This document shows, piece by piece, positions 28,586 through 37,935 of a stretch of 64,000 nucleotides of DNA. The DNA lies in the NCBI RefSeq assembly GCF_031082295.1, contig NZ_JAVHLD010000004.1, forward strand, positions 17,492 to 81,491. Reading direction: 5' to 3'. The DNA comes from Humidesulfovibrio sp. GTDB lineage: Bacteria > Desulfobacterota > Desulfovibrionia > Desulfovibrionales > Desulfovibrionaceae. The translations under genes and the position numbers were made by a program. Within the stretch, counting starts at the first letter, position 1; the number at the start of each line of letters is the position of its first letter. The notes under the pieces were generated by a model, which was given only the letters and a program-made list of their open reading frames with translations, was not told the origin of the DNA and did not search any database.

Positions 28586-29761
28586 ATGCAGTTCAAGTGG
28601 CCGCTGATGGAAGATAACGTCACCCGTGAGGATCTGGACGTTCTCATCACCTTTTTGCAGGGCATGCCCCGCCTGACACAGTCCGCCAACGTTCGCGCCC
28701 TTGAGACCGAATGGTCCGAGTGGGTTGGCGTGAAGCACAGCGTCTTTGTCAACTCCGGCGCCTCGGCCAACCTCATCACCATGGGTGCGCTGAAGCACCT
28801 GTACGGCGGGGGCGAGGTCATCGTGCCCACGCTGACCTGGGTCTCCGACATCGCCTCCGTGCTGCAGAACGGCTTCACGCCCGTGTTCGTGGACATCAAC
28901 CCCAAGAACCTGTGCATGGACGAGGACCAGGTCATCGCCAAGCTGAACGACAAGACCCGTGCGGTGTTCCTGACCTACGTGCAGGGCTTCAACGGCCTGT
29001 CCGACCGCTTGCTGGACGAGTTGAAGCGCCGCAACATCCCGCTGATCGAGGACGTCTGCGAGTCTCACGGGGCCACTTTCAAAAACAAGCGCCTGGGGTC
29101 CTTCGGCCTGGCATCAAACTTCTCCTTTTATTTCGCGCACCACATGAGCACCGTCGAGGGCGGCATGGTCTGCACCAACGACGACGCCTTCTATGACGCC
29201 ATCCGCATGTTCCGTTCCCACGGCATGGTGCGCGAGGCCGAGAGCGCCGACACCCGCGCGCGCTACGCCTCCGAGAACCCGGAACTTTCGCCGGACTTCA
29301 TCTTCGCCTTCCCGGCCTTCAACGTGCGCAGCACCGAAATCAACGCCGTGCTTGGCCGCAGCCAGCTCAAACGCCTCGACTCCTGCAACGACCGCCGCCG
29401 GGAGAACTTCGAGCTGTTCCTGAAGCTCATCGACCCGGGCAAGTACCGCACGGACTTCGACCTGGAGGGCAGCTGCAACTACGCCTTCAACCTGGTGCTG
29501 AACAAGCCCGACGAGGCACTGCGCGAGCGCCTGGAGACAAAGATGCGCGAGAACGGCATCGAGTTTCGCAGGGGCAGCGCGGGAGGCGGCAACCAGCTGC
29601 GCCAGCCCTACCTCAAGGGCATCGTGCCGGACGGGCATTACAAAAACTTCCCCGAGGTGGAGCACATCCACTTCTTCGGCTACTACATCGGCAATTACCC
29701 GACCCTGTCCGCCGAGCGCATCACGGAACTCTGCGACGTGCTCAACTCGGTGCAGGGATAG
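28586..29761 (+). CDS. DegT/DnrJ/EryC1/StrS-fold PLP protein, predicted 3-dehydratase (ColD/RfbH type)
   Basis: NSGASANLITMGAL; IEDVCESHGATFKNKRLGSFG; SNFSFYFAHHMSTVEGGMVCTND (His at the usual Lys position). Confidence 0.88.
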   Translation: MQFKWPLMEDNVTREDLDVLITFLQGMPRLTQSANVRALETEWSEWVGVKHSVFVNSGASANLITMGALKHLYGGGEVIVPTLTWVSDIASVLQNGFTPVFVDINPKNLCMDEDQVIAKLNDKTRAVFLTYVQGFNGLSDRLLDELKRRNIPLIEDVCESHGATFKNKRLGSFGLASNFSFYFAHHMSTVEGGMVCTNDDAFYDAIRMFRSHGMVREAESADTRARYASENPELSPDFIFAFPAFNVRSTEINAVLGRSQLKRLDSCNDRRRENFELFLKLIDPGKYRTDFDLEGSCNYAFNLVLNKPDEALRERLETKMRENGIEFRRGSAGGGNQLRQPYLKGIVPDGHYKNFPEVEHIHFFGYYIGNYPTLSAERITELCDVLNSVQG

Positions 29762-29772
29762 GGGAGGGGACC

Positions 29773-31254
29773 GTGGTGCCCACGCGCAGGCTCGACCTCC
29801 TGTTCATAAAGCCCGGCAGCCAGAAGCAGATCTACGGCAGCCTGTCGGACTATGACCTGACGGCCATCGAGCCGCCGCTGTGGGCCGCCATCCTGGGCGG
29901 ATACCTGCGCGGGCTGGGATACGGCGTGGAGATTCTCGACGCAGAGGCGGAAGGCATGTCCTGGGACCAGGTTGCCCAGGCCGCTGTTGACCGTGGCGCG
30001 CTGCTCACCGCAGTCATGGTCTCTGGCCACAACCCGTCGGCCTCCACCATGAACATGCTCGGCGCCGGGGCCATCAGCACGAAGATCAAGGAGCTTGCGC
30101 CGGAACTGGCCGTGTGCCTCACCGGTCTGCACGTCAGCGCCCTGCCGGAACGCTCCATCCGCGAGGAGATCGCCGACTTTGTCATCCAGGGCGAGGGCCT
30201 GCGCACCTTCCCGCCGCTGCTTGAGGCGCTGAAGGCCCAGGCGCCGGCGTTCAAGGGCATTCCCGGCCTGTGGTATCGCGAGGATGGGCACATTGTGCCC
30301 GGTTCCATGCCGGACATGTGGGCCGACCTTGACACCCTGCCCATGCCCGCCTGGGACCTGCTGCCCATGGAGCGCTACCGCGCCCACAACTGGCACTGCT
30401 TCGACGACGTGACCCGCCGCCAGCCTTACGCCACCCTCTACACAAGCCTGGGCTGCCCGTATCATTGCTCGTTCTGCTGCATCAACGCGCTCTTTGGCGA
30501 GCACCGTCTACGCACACGCGGTGTTGATTCGGTCATGGCTGAGATCGACTTTCTGGTGAATCGCTACGGAGTTCGCAACATCAAGATCATGGACGAGCTG
30601 TTTGCCGTGAATGAGAAGCGCGTGCTGGAACTTTGCGGCAAGATCGCGGAGCGCGGTTACGACCTGAACTTCTGGGCCTACGCTCGCGTGAACACCGTGA
30701 GCGAGCGCATGCTGGCCGCCATGAAGGCTGCTGGCGTCAACTGGATCGCCTACGGGTTCGAGTCCGGCAGCAAACGCGTCATCGAGGACGTGACCAAGGG
30801 CTACAAGCTCGACCAGGTGCTGCGCGTGGCCCAGATGACCTACGACCAGGGCCAGCACATCTGCGCCAATTTCATCTTCGGCCTGCCCGAGGACGATTAT
30901 GACTCCATGCAGGAAACCTTTGCGCTCATGCAGGAGATCAACGCCGAATGGGCCAACATCTATTCCGCCATGGCCTATCCTGGCTCAAAGCTCTATGATG
31001 ACGCCGTGGCAGCGGGAGCGCCGCTTCCGGCCACCTGGAACGGCTTTTCGCAGTACTCGGCCGATTGCCTGCCGCTGCCAACAAAGTACTTGTCAGGCGG
31101 CCAGGTCTTGTCATTTCGCGACTACGCCTTCGACGCCTATTACAAGAACCCACGCTACCTAGCCATGATCCGCGCCAAATTCGGTGAAGAGACCATGCGC
31201 CACATTCAGCTGATGGCCCAAAAGTCATTGGACAGATATAACGCCGTCATATAA
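29773..31254 (+). CDS. B12-binding-domain radical SAM protein
   Basis: N-terminal Rossmann-like domain (YGVEILDAEAEGMSW); TSLGCPYHCSFCC (CxxxCxxC); IAYGFESGSKRVIEDVTKG. Confidence 0.88.
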   Translation: MVPTRRLDLLFIKPGSQKQIYGSLSDYDLTAIEPPLWAAILGGYLRGLGYGVEILDAEAEGMSWDQVAQAAVDRGALLTAVMVSGHNPSASTMNMLGAGAISTKIKELAPELAVCLTGLHVSALPERSIREEIADFVIQGEGLRTFPPLLEALKAQAPAFKGIPGLWYREDGHIVPGSMPDMWADLDTLPMPAWDLLPMERYRAHNWHCFDDVTRRQPYATLYTSLGCPYHCSFCCINALFGEHRLRTRGVDSVMAEIDFLVNRYGVRNIKIMDELFAVNEKRVLELCGKIAERGYDLNFWAYARVNTVSERMLAAMKAAGVNWIAYGFESGSKRVIEDVTKGYKLDQVLRVAQMTYDQGQHICANFIFGLPEDDYDSMQETFALMQEINAEWANIYSAMAYPGSKLYDDAVAAGAPLPATWNGFSQYSADCLPLPTKYLSGGQVLSFRDYAFDAYYKNPRYLAMIRAKFGEETMRHIQLMAQKSLDRYNAVI

Positions 31255-31297
31255 GTTCCGTCCGCCCGCCAGGGACGCAAGATTACCCGGAGAATGC

Positions 31298-32002
31298 ATG
31301 AAGACGACGCTTCTGGTCATGACGCTCAATGAAATCGATGGAATGAAAGCCATCATGCCACAGGTCAACCGCGACTGGGTTGACCAGATCATCGTTGTCG
31401 ACGGCGGATCAAAGGACGGCACCATCGAGTGGTCGCGTGAACAGGGCTACGAGGTCTATGTGCAGAAGAAGCGCGGCTTTCGCCACGCCTACGAGGAAGT
31501 ATTGCCCCTGGTCAAGGGGGATGTGCTGCTGACCTTCAGCCCGGACGGCAACTCCGTTCCAGAACTCATCCCGGACATTTTGAACAAGATGCGCGAAGGC
31601 TACGACATGGTCATCGCCTCTCGCTACCTCGGCCCGGCCAAGAGTGAGGACGACGATCCCATTACGGCCTTTGGCAACTGGCTGTTCACCAAGACCATCA
31701 ATGTGCTGCACGGCGGTCACTATACCGACGCCATGGTCATCTACCGCGCCTACAAGAAGCAGTTGATATATGATCTTGAACTGTTGGATGAGAGAGCCTA
31801 CCGCACGCCGGAGAAGCTCTTCTTCACCAAGATCAGCTGGGAGCCGCTCTTGTCGTGCCGTGCGGCCATACGCAAGCTTAAGATCGCTGAGATTCCCGGC
31901 GACGAGCCAGCGCGTATCGGCGGGGAGCGTAAACTGCAGATCATCCGCTGGGGGTCGGCCTACTACTTCCAATTCATCAGGGACTGGCTGTTCTGGAAGT
32001 AG
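31298..32002 (+). CDS. Family 2 glycosyltransferase
   Basis: TTLLVMTLNEIDGMKAIMPQVNRDWVDQIIVVDGGSKDGTIEWSREQGYEVYVQ...YDMVIASRYLG. Confidence 0.88.
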   Translation: MKTTLLVMTLNEIDGMKAIMPQVNRDWVDQIIVVDGGSKDGTIEWSREQGYEVYVQKKRGFRHAYEEVLPLVKGDVLLTFSPDGNSVPELIPDILNKMREGYDMVIASRYLGPAKSEDDDPITAFGNWLFTKTINVLHGGHYTDAMVIYRAYKKQLIYDLELLDERAYRTPEKLFFTKISWEPLLSCRAAIRKLKIAEIPGDEPARIGGERKLQIIRWGSAYYFQFIRDWLFWK

Positions 32003-32063
32003 CCTGTACTACAAAGTGCCAAGCAAAACATTCTGTCTAGGCACTCCCTTCGAAACAGACGCG

Positions 32064-33485
32064 CTAGCAATCGAAACCGAGACCTCGCTTGATGCGCAGC
32101 TTGATGGCTTCCAGGGCCGGGGCTGCAATGGCCCTGATACCGTGCCGCTTGAGCATCGGGATAAAGCGCCAATAGCACGAGTAGATGCGGCTTAAGCCCA
32201 CAGTCTGCAACTTCACCAATTCTTCCGGGCTGAGCCCGTTCACCGACATGACGGCCGATCCATAGCGCTGGTAGTGGGAATAGTCGGTCTCCAGAAGCTT
32301 GAGGCCGTGCTGTCCTGCTTCCGCCATGCGGCGCATTTCCGTGCCGGGGTAGGGCATTGCGATGCCGTAGGTGGCGTGGTGGATATCTTTGGCGTGCTGC
32401 AAAAACGTAATGGTGCGGTCGATACTTTCAAGCGTCTCACCAGGAAGGCCAAGCATCACAGAGTTGATGGTCTCTATGCCTAGCTTGTTGTTAAGCTTGT
32501 TGGATTCCACATAGCTTTCAAGCGGAACTTCCTTTCGGATAACCTTGCGTATCTCTGTGTCCGCCGTCTCCAGCCCAAAGCTGATGCGTATAAGTCCGCA
32601 TTTTTTAAGCCTGCGCACCAAGGGCTCGTCCCACAGGTTGGCACGGGTGCTGCCCTCAAAAGTAAAGCGTAGCTCTCTGCGTTCAATCTCGTCCAGCAAT
32701 TCTATGATGTACTTCCGGTCCAGGGTCAAGGTATCGTCAATAAAGAAGATGTGTTCAAACCCCATGGTGTTGATGAGCATGTCGAGTTCTTCAATGACAT
32801 GCTGAACACTACGTCGACGCACTTTCTTGCCGAAAAGATCGCTTGCGCAGAACACGCAACTGAAAGGGCAACCACGGCTCATCTGAACCGTGGTGAACCG
32901 TTTGCGACCGTGGAGCGTGCCCAGTTTGTAGATATGGTTGGGCAAGAGTTCGCGTGCAGGAATTGGCGCAAGATCGAGATCATCAAGCTTTGGCGCTTCG
33001 CAGTTGTAGATTGTCTTTCCATCCTTGCGCGACATGATGCCAGGAGTATCAGGGTTGCGATCGCCTGCAGCAAACTTTTGCAGAAAATCGCCGAAAGTCA
33101 GCTCGCACTCGCCCACTACAAGATAGTCAAAACAGTCCCGGAAGGCATTTTCGCGTTCAATGCTGGCATGGACTCCGCCAAAAATGATCGGTTTTCCAAG
33201 AGCCTTACGCAGCTCTTGCGCCACCTGGGTGGCGGTATGAAAAAAGGGCGTTGTGGCCGTCAAACCAATGAGATCCGGCTGGAAGGCTGCTGTACGTTCA
33301 ATAATCTCATGGACATTAAGGAGTTCTGCCTGTGCGTCGATGAGCTGTACCTCCCAGCCGTTCTGCTGGGCAATGGCCGCGACAATGGCCAGATTGATCG
33401 GAGGAAAGGCGGAGGCCTTCTGTGCAACCTGTTTGTACTTTCCAAAAGCTGTGCACCAAGCAGGAAAAATAAGGGTCAGTTTCAT
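32064..33485 (-). CDS. B12-binding-domain radical SAM protein
   Basis: FPPINLAIVAAIAQQNGWEVQLIDAQAELLN...MSRGCPFSCVFCASDLFGKKVRRRSVQHVIEEL (CxxxCxxC)...RISFGLETADTEIRKVI. Confidence 0.88.
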   Translation of the reverse strand: MKLTLIFPAWCTAFGKYKQVAQKASAFPPINLAIVAAIAQQNGWEVQLIDAQAELLNVHEIIERTAAFQPDLIGLTATTPFFHTATQVAQELRKALGKPIIFGGVHASIERENAFRDCFDYLVVGECELTFGDFLQKFAAGDRNPDTPGIMSRKDGKTIYNCEAPKLDDLDLAPIPARELLPNHIYKLGTLHGRKRFTTVQMSRGCPFSCVFCASDLFGKKVRRRSVQHVIEELDMLINTMGFEHIFFIDDTLTLDRKYIIELLDEIERRELRFTFEGSTRANLWDEPLVRRLKKCGLIRISFGLETADTEIRKVIRKEVPLESYVESNKLNNKLGIETINSVMLGLPGETLESIDRTITFLQHAKDIHHATYGIAMPYPGTEMRRMAEAGQHGLKLLETDYSHYQRYGSAVMSVNGLSPEELVKLQTVGLSRIYSCYWRFIPMLKRHGIRAIAAPALEAIKLRIKRGLGFDC

Positions 33486-33545
33486 TCTATGTTCCCAAAG
33501 GTGGCGAATTCCAGAGGCTTTCGGGCTGTTCTGCAGCCGAAGACA

Positions 33546-33959
33546 TTACAGCACCTTGATTGAGGCTGGGCGCTTTTTGATGATCATTTCCGGATGTGCG
33601 CTGACGCAAGCCGAAACGTCCTCATAGATTTTCTGCACAACGGAAACAGGGACCCTGGCAGCCTCACGCAGAATAGGCGATTCCTCGGTAAACAGGGGAA
33701 GCCAATCACATGAGGTGAGATTGGTCCAAGCTCCTCTTTTTCCACAGATGGACACCCCTTGCTTGACCTGCAATACGACCTGAAACTCCTTGTAATCGTT
33801 TATATTTTCAAGCAATTCCTGAGGGGTGCTGTCATGTAACGTGCTGGCCTGAATGGAAAGATAGAAGACATCACCAATATCAAAATCTTCAAACCAGCGT
33901 TCACCGGTTGCACTGATTCTCATGCGTTCCTTTAACAAACTGCGGAAGTCTTCAGCCAT
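33546..33959 (-). CDS. Hypothetical protein
   Basis: 137-aa ORF between same-strand genes; no family recognised. Confidence 0.6.
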   Translation of the reverse strand: MAEDFRSLLKERMRISATGERWFEDFDIGDVFYLSIQASTLHDSTPQELLENINDYKEFQVVLQVKQGVSICGKRGAWTNLTSCDWLPLFTEESPILREAARVPVSVVQKIYEDVSACVSAHPEMIIKKRPASIKVL

Positions 33960-33991
33960 GAGGGCTTCTCCTTGTTCGAGCGGTTGTGCAT

Positions 33992-36196
33992 TTAAAAAGG
34001 GTACACAGCTTCATGGCCATCTTTGGCAGAAGTCGGCTTGCCGGACTTGGCCTCAAGGGCGTTCAGGCGATTACGCGCTGCCTCCTTGGCTTCTTTTGTG
34101 TCAGCCGTGGCGATGACCGCGTTCAGGAACTTCTTAGCGGGCTCAAAACTTCCTTTGAGCTCATAGATCATGGCTGCCCGGTACATGGCCACGGTCGGCC
34201 ACATGGGCTCCTTAGGATATTCGTAGGCTAAACGAAGGTAAAAGTCCAATGCTGCATCATAGTTGCGCAAAGAATGCTCGCCTTCGCCCAACCAGAAGAG
34301 CACCTCCGCCTGAAGCGGCCTGGGCAATGACTCGCGCTGTTCCCACAGCAGAAGCAACTGCTTGCGCCCGCCCTCGAAATCGTTCTTTAATTGCAGGAAA
34401 GTCGCCATGTCCAACCGTATTTTGGGTTCAAGCGCAACGCCAAGCTCGGTCAAGGCGTGATATGTTTCAAGCGCCTCAGCGTCCTTTCCAGAGTCTCGCT
34501 CCATCTTTGCCTTCAAACCAAGCCGCACCGCCTGAGCCGACTTGTCTGTCGCCATGCTCTCCATTTTGCCAAGGTATGTTCCAGCAAGTTGGAAATACCG
34601 GCCCTCAATGGCTTTTTGCGTCAGATAGGTAAGGCATCCATAGCTGAAGGTGGTATCGGGAAAAAGGAAGGCAGACCTCCGAGCCAGTTCCTGTCCTGGC
34701 GCAGCTTCCCAACGCGCCTGCCAGTCGGCTAGGACGAGGAGCCGATCAAGTGGCCAATCCTTGTTTACATCGCTGTTTCTGCCCACTTCGGCCTTTGTCC
34801 AGAAGGGCGCTTCGGCAACGAGATTCGTTCCGGTACCAGCTGCAGCGAGCAGGCTGCGCAAAGCGGGGGAGAGCTTGGCGGCCGCTCCGATCTCTTGAGG
34901 CAAAAGGTTTTTCACGTCCTCCTGGGTGAGCATGCCGCCAGCCAGTCGCAGGCTCAGCGGCAGTTTGCGCTTGTCTAAAGCGTCCCAAGTCTCCCGCGCG
35001 GCATCATAGTCGCCATTTTCCACGAGAAGGACAAATTTGAGAGAGCGCAACATGCGAGACATGTCGTCTGACAAAAGTAGAGATTGCATCTCCTTATCAA
35101 CTGCCTCGCGCGCTTCCTGATTCGGCAACTGATTGATATTGTGCCTGAACTTTGTCCAGGAGGACAAGGTTGTATTGCCAAGAAACCAAACCTCACGTTT
35201 TTCCGCAAAAGGAGCCAGAAGATTTGCGCTCCAGAAGCCGGCGGCCTTTGCATATCCGGAACTGCGCAGCACCTTCGTGTCATGAGGCTTGCCTGTGCGC
35301 ATGAAGGTGATCATTGCCGACCAGAAATCCTTCAAGGCCGGATCGGAAAGCTCATTCAGGGCGATTTGCGCGCGTGCAAAATCTTCCAGGCTGGCAGCGC
35401 AGAGGGACTCCGCAATGCGCTGGCGGTCTGAGAGGGTAATGCTCAAAAGGGCGTCCTTGCCCTTTGCATTCGGCTTTACAGCCTTGGCTGGGGCTTTTGA
35501 CTCGGCCACAGGTTCGGGTTGAGCTTCGCCTGTAATCAGCGTCAAGGCTTCTTTGGCCTTGACCCAGAAGTTGTGAGGACCCCACGCGAGCTCTGCCTGA
35601 TCCAAAAGGGTGCGCAGGTTGTTCTGCAAGGCTTCGCTGGAAGACGATGCAGCTCCGGCCAAAGTCCAGAACTGTCGACGCCAGACGTCAACCCAGAGGG
35701 CTTCCAGGCCCGGTTCGGTGTTGAGGCGCTCCTTGAGCGCTTTGCCATCCAGGAGCTTGGCGCTGTGACTATACCAAATGACGGCCTTGTATGGATCGCC
35801 AAGGGCACGATGGGCCTGTGCACCAAGCCAGAGTCGCTGCGCTTCAGCCGGGACATCCTCAAAAGCTGGCTGCGCTTCAAGGATCTTCAAAGCTTCTTGA
35901 GGAGCGCCCTGCATGAGGAGGCCTTCCGCACGTTTTAATACATTTGTTTCAGCATCCTGGCCAGGTTGCTCTGGTTCTGGCAGCACGATTCGGTCATATG
36001 CGCCATACTTTTTGAGCCACTGCTCGAAAGCCGCTTCAGTGGGGGCGGCCTTTGAAACGGAAGCCTTCGAGGATTTGGCGGTTTTCGAGGTGGCTGCGCG
36101 CGCTGCCAGACCGTCTGAGCCAGTGACAAGCAGAAGCGCGAGAACAGGAAGTGTGAAATTTCCGCAGACTCGGAAGACGCCAGAAGGTTTCGACAT
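33992..36196 (-). CDS. Large TPR-containing exported protein
   Basis: N-terminal signal-like segment; helical repeats including EVLFWLGEGEHSLRNYDAALDFYLRLAYEYPKEPMWPTVAMYRAAMIYELKGSFEPAKKFL. Confidence 0.75.
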   Translation of the reverse strand: MSKPSGVFRVCGNFTLPVLALLLVTGSDGLAARAATSKTAKSSKASVSKAAPTEAAFEQWLKKYGAYDRIVLPEPEQPGQDAETNVLKRAEGLLMQGAPQEALKILEAQPAFEDVPAEAQRLWLGAQAHRALGDPYKAVIWYSHSAKLLDGKALKERLNTEPGLEALWVDVWRRQFWTLAGAASSSSEALQNNLRTLLDQAELAWGPHNFWVKAKEALTLITGEAQPEPVAESKAPAKAVKPNAKGKDALLSITLSDRQRIAESLCAASLEDFARAQIALNELSDPALKDFWSAMITFMRTGKPHDTKVLRSSGYAKAAGFWSANLLAPFAEKREVWFLGNTTLSSWTKFRHNINQLPNQEAREAVDKEMQSLLLSDDMSRMLRSLKFVLLVENGDYDAARETWDALDKRKLPLSLRLAGGMLTQEDVKNLLPQEIGAAAKLSPALRSLLAAAGTGTNLVAEAPFWTKAEVGRNSDVNKDWPLDRLLVLADWQARWEAAPGQELARRSAFLFPDTTFSYGCLTYLTQKAIEGRYFQLAGTYLGKMESMATDKSAQAVRLGLKAKMERDSGKDAEALETYHALTELGVALEPKIRLDMATFLQLKNDFEGGRKQLLLLWEQRESLPRPLQAEVLFWLGEGEHSLRNYDAALDFYLRLAYEYPKEPMWPTVAMYRAAMIYELKGSFEPAKKFLNAVIATADTKEAKEAARNRLNALEAKSGKPTSAKDGHEAVYPF

Positions 36197-36388
36197 AGAA
36201 TCAGGCCTCAAGGGCAAAGCGCCTTATGAGCAAGGCGGCCAGGGTTGCAGTAGGACAAAAAGTCATTGCCACAAATCGACCGTGCGGGGAAGAGCCCTCA
36301 CCCCGGCACATTTCAAAGTTTACATAATTTACATTATGGGACAAGGCTGCATTGTAGCCGACACCTCCGAAGGGGTGCCGGCGAGTGG

Positions 36389-37027
36389 CTACTTTTTGGC
36401 CCAGTCGCTGAGGAACTTGGCCAGACCGATGTCGGTGAGTGGATGCTTGGTGAGGTCCAGAAGGACGCTGAGCGGTATCGTTATGGCGTCAGCGCCAAGC
36501 AGCGCTGCCTGGGAAAAATGGCTGGCACTGCGGATGCTCGCTGCAAGGACCTGCGTCGGTAGCTCATAGTTCCGGAAAATGGACACAAGATCCTGAACCA
36601 GCTGCATGCCGTCATGCCCGATATCATCGAGCCGCCCGATGAACGGGCTCACAAAAGTGGCGCCCGCCTTTGCGGCAAGAAGCGCCTGGTTGGCTGAAAA
36701 AACCAACGTTGCGTTGGTTTCGATGCCGCGCAGGTGCAATTCCTTGATCGTCTTGAGACCTTCCAGGGTGACCGGGACCTTGACGACAACATTCGGGGCG
36801 ATCTTCACAAGATCACGTGCTTCTGCCAGCATGGCCGGTGATTCTGTGGCGATGACCTCCACACTCACCGGCCCATCGATCTCTTTGCATATCTGGCGGA
36901 CTGTCTTTCTCCAGTCGCCTTTTTCCTTGGCCAGCAGACTTGGATTGGTCGTTACGCCTTCAATGGCCCCCAAAGCGTTTGCCTGTCGGATCTGCTCGAG
37001 GTTGGCTGTATCGAGGAAGATTTTCAT
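36389..37027 (-). CDS. Transaldolase/fructose-6-phosphate aldolase (TalC/FSA type)
   Basis: MKIFLDTANLEQIRQANALGAIEGVTTNPSLLAKE...VVVKVPVT.GLKTIKEL...NATLVFSANQALLAAKAGATFVSPFIGRLDDIG. Confidence 0.94.
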   Translation of the reverse strand: MKIFLDTANLEQIRQANALGAIEGVTTNPSLLAKEKGDWRKTVRQICKEIDGPVSVEVIATESPAMLAEARDLVKIAPNVVVKVPVTLEGLKTIKELHLRGIETNATLVFSANQALLAAKAGATFVSPFIGRLDDIGHDGMQLVQDLVSIFRNYELPTQVLAASIRSASHFSQAALLGADAITIPLSVLLDLTKHPLTDIGLAKFLSDWAKK

Positions 37028-37071
37028 GCTGCCTCCCGAGGGGCGTAGTCATTTGGTCAAAGAACAAATCC

Positions 37072-37353
37072 CTAGGCCTGACCGCCCTCTTCCGGACCCT
37101 GGATACGCTTGAGATACGTCTCGCGGCAATCGTAGGAACAGAAATTGAGGATCACATCCCCCTGGCGGACACGGATATCGCTGTTCTTCGGGACGTAGGC
37201 TCCACAAACAGGGTCTTTGACCATTTCGCCAGTAGCCTGAAGATTCTCGGCTTTTTCCTCGGTCTTGTTTTGCTTGTAACGCTTGTCGCCCATAAAGAGC
37301 TTCCAGACGACAAATCCGCAGATGAAAACGATGAGCAGCTTCGTCAGATTCAT
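37072..37353 (-). CDS. Small membrane-anchored YHS/TRASH-like protein
   Basis: One N-terminal TM segment; VKDPVCGAYVPKNSDIRVRQGDVILNFCSYDCRETYLKRI. Confidence 0.65.
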   Translation of the reverse strand: MNLTKLLIVFICGFVVWKLFMGDKRYKQNKTEEKAENLQATGEMVKDPVCGAYVPKNSDIRVRQGDVILNFCSYDCRETYLKRIQGPEEGGQA

Positions 37354-37416
37354 TCCAACGCCTCCTTCCCGGTCATGGCCGGGGTGCGTGCGAAACGGCC
37401 AGCGGCCAGGGCAGAC

Positions 37417-37935
37417 CTATCTCTGGACGATCTTGTTGCCGTCCAGGGTATAGTCAAGCCCCGCGAGAACCTGGTCGATGCTTCGACCATCCTTGAAGAC
37501 AAGCTTCGGAGCAACGTCGCGCAGCGGCACAAGCACGAACGCGCGTTCCAGCATGCGCGGATGCGGGACCGTCAGGTATTCGGTGTGCATCTCCAGGTCG
37601 CCGTACATAAGCAGATCAAGATCAATGATGCGAGGACCGCCGGGGTCCGCACCCCGGAGCCGTCCCATCTTGATCTCAATGGCCTGGATGGTGGACAGGA
37701 AGCCTTCCGGCGCCCACACATCTGAGGCAACCTGCAGGCGCACCACGGCGTTGGCGAACCAGGGCTGGTCCTTGACCTGGCCTTGCGGTTCGGTGTGATA
37801 GATGTTGGAGAGAGCCTCGAAAACGATATCGTTTCCGTAGTCCTCAAGCAACGTCAGGGCGTCGTTGATGTTTGCTTCGCCGTCCCCGATGTTGGAGCCC
37901 AGAGCAACAAATGTGGTTAGAGTTGGGAAATCCGT
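37417..37935 (-). CDS. folK: 2-amino-4-hydroxy-6-hydroxymethyldihydropteridine pyrophosphokinase; start codon uncertain (near-cognate ACG at 37933-37935 proposed)
   Basis: In-frame TTFVALGSNIGDGEANINDALTLLEDYG precedes the listed TTG ORF start at 37851; RGADPGGPRIIDLDLLMYGD and VPHPRMLERAFVLVPLRDVAP. Confidence 0.75.
   Translation of the reverse strand, partial: TDFPTLTTFVALGSNIGDGEANINDALTLLEDYGNDIVFEALSNIYHTEPQGQVKDQPWFANAVVRLQVASDVWAPEGFLSTIQAIEIKMGRLRGADPGGPRIIDLDLLMYGDLEMHTEYLTVPHPRMLERAFVLVPLRDVAPKLVFKDGRSIDQVLAGLDYTLDGNKIVQR

Noticed and set aside
28022-29068. 348-aa minus-strand ORF antisense to WcaG-like and DegT-like genes
   Set aside because: Crosses a gene boundary and lacks any recognisable motif.
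31990-32063. AGTGCC...GGCACT inverted repeat between convergent GT2 and radical SAM genes as a bidirectional terminator
   Set aside because: Only a 6-bp stem with about 20-nt loop and no T-tract.
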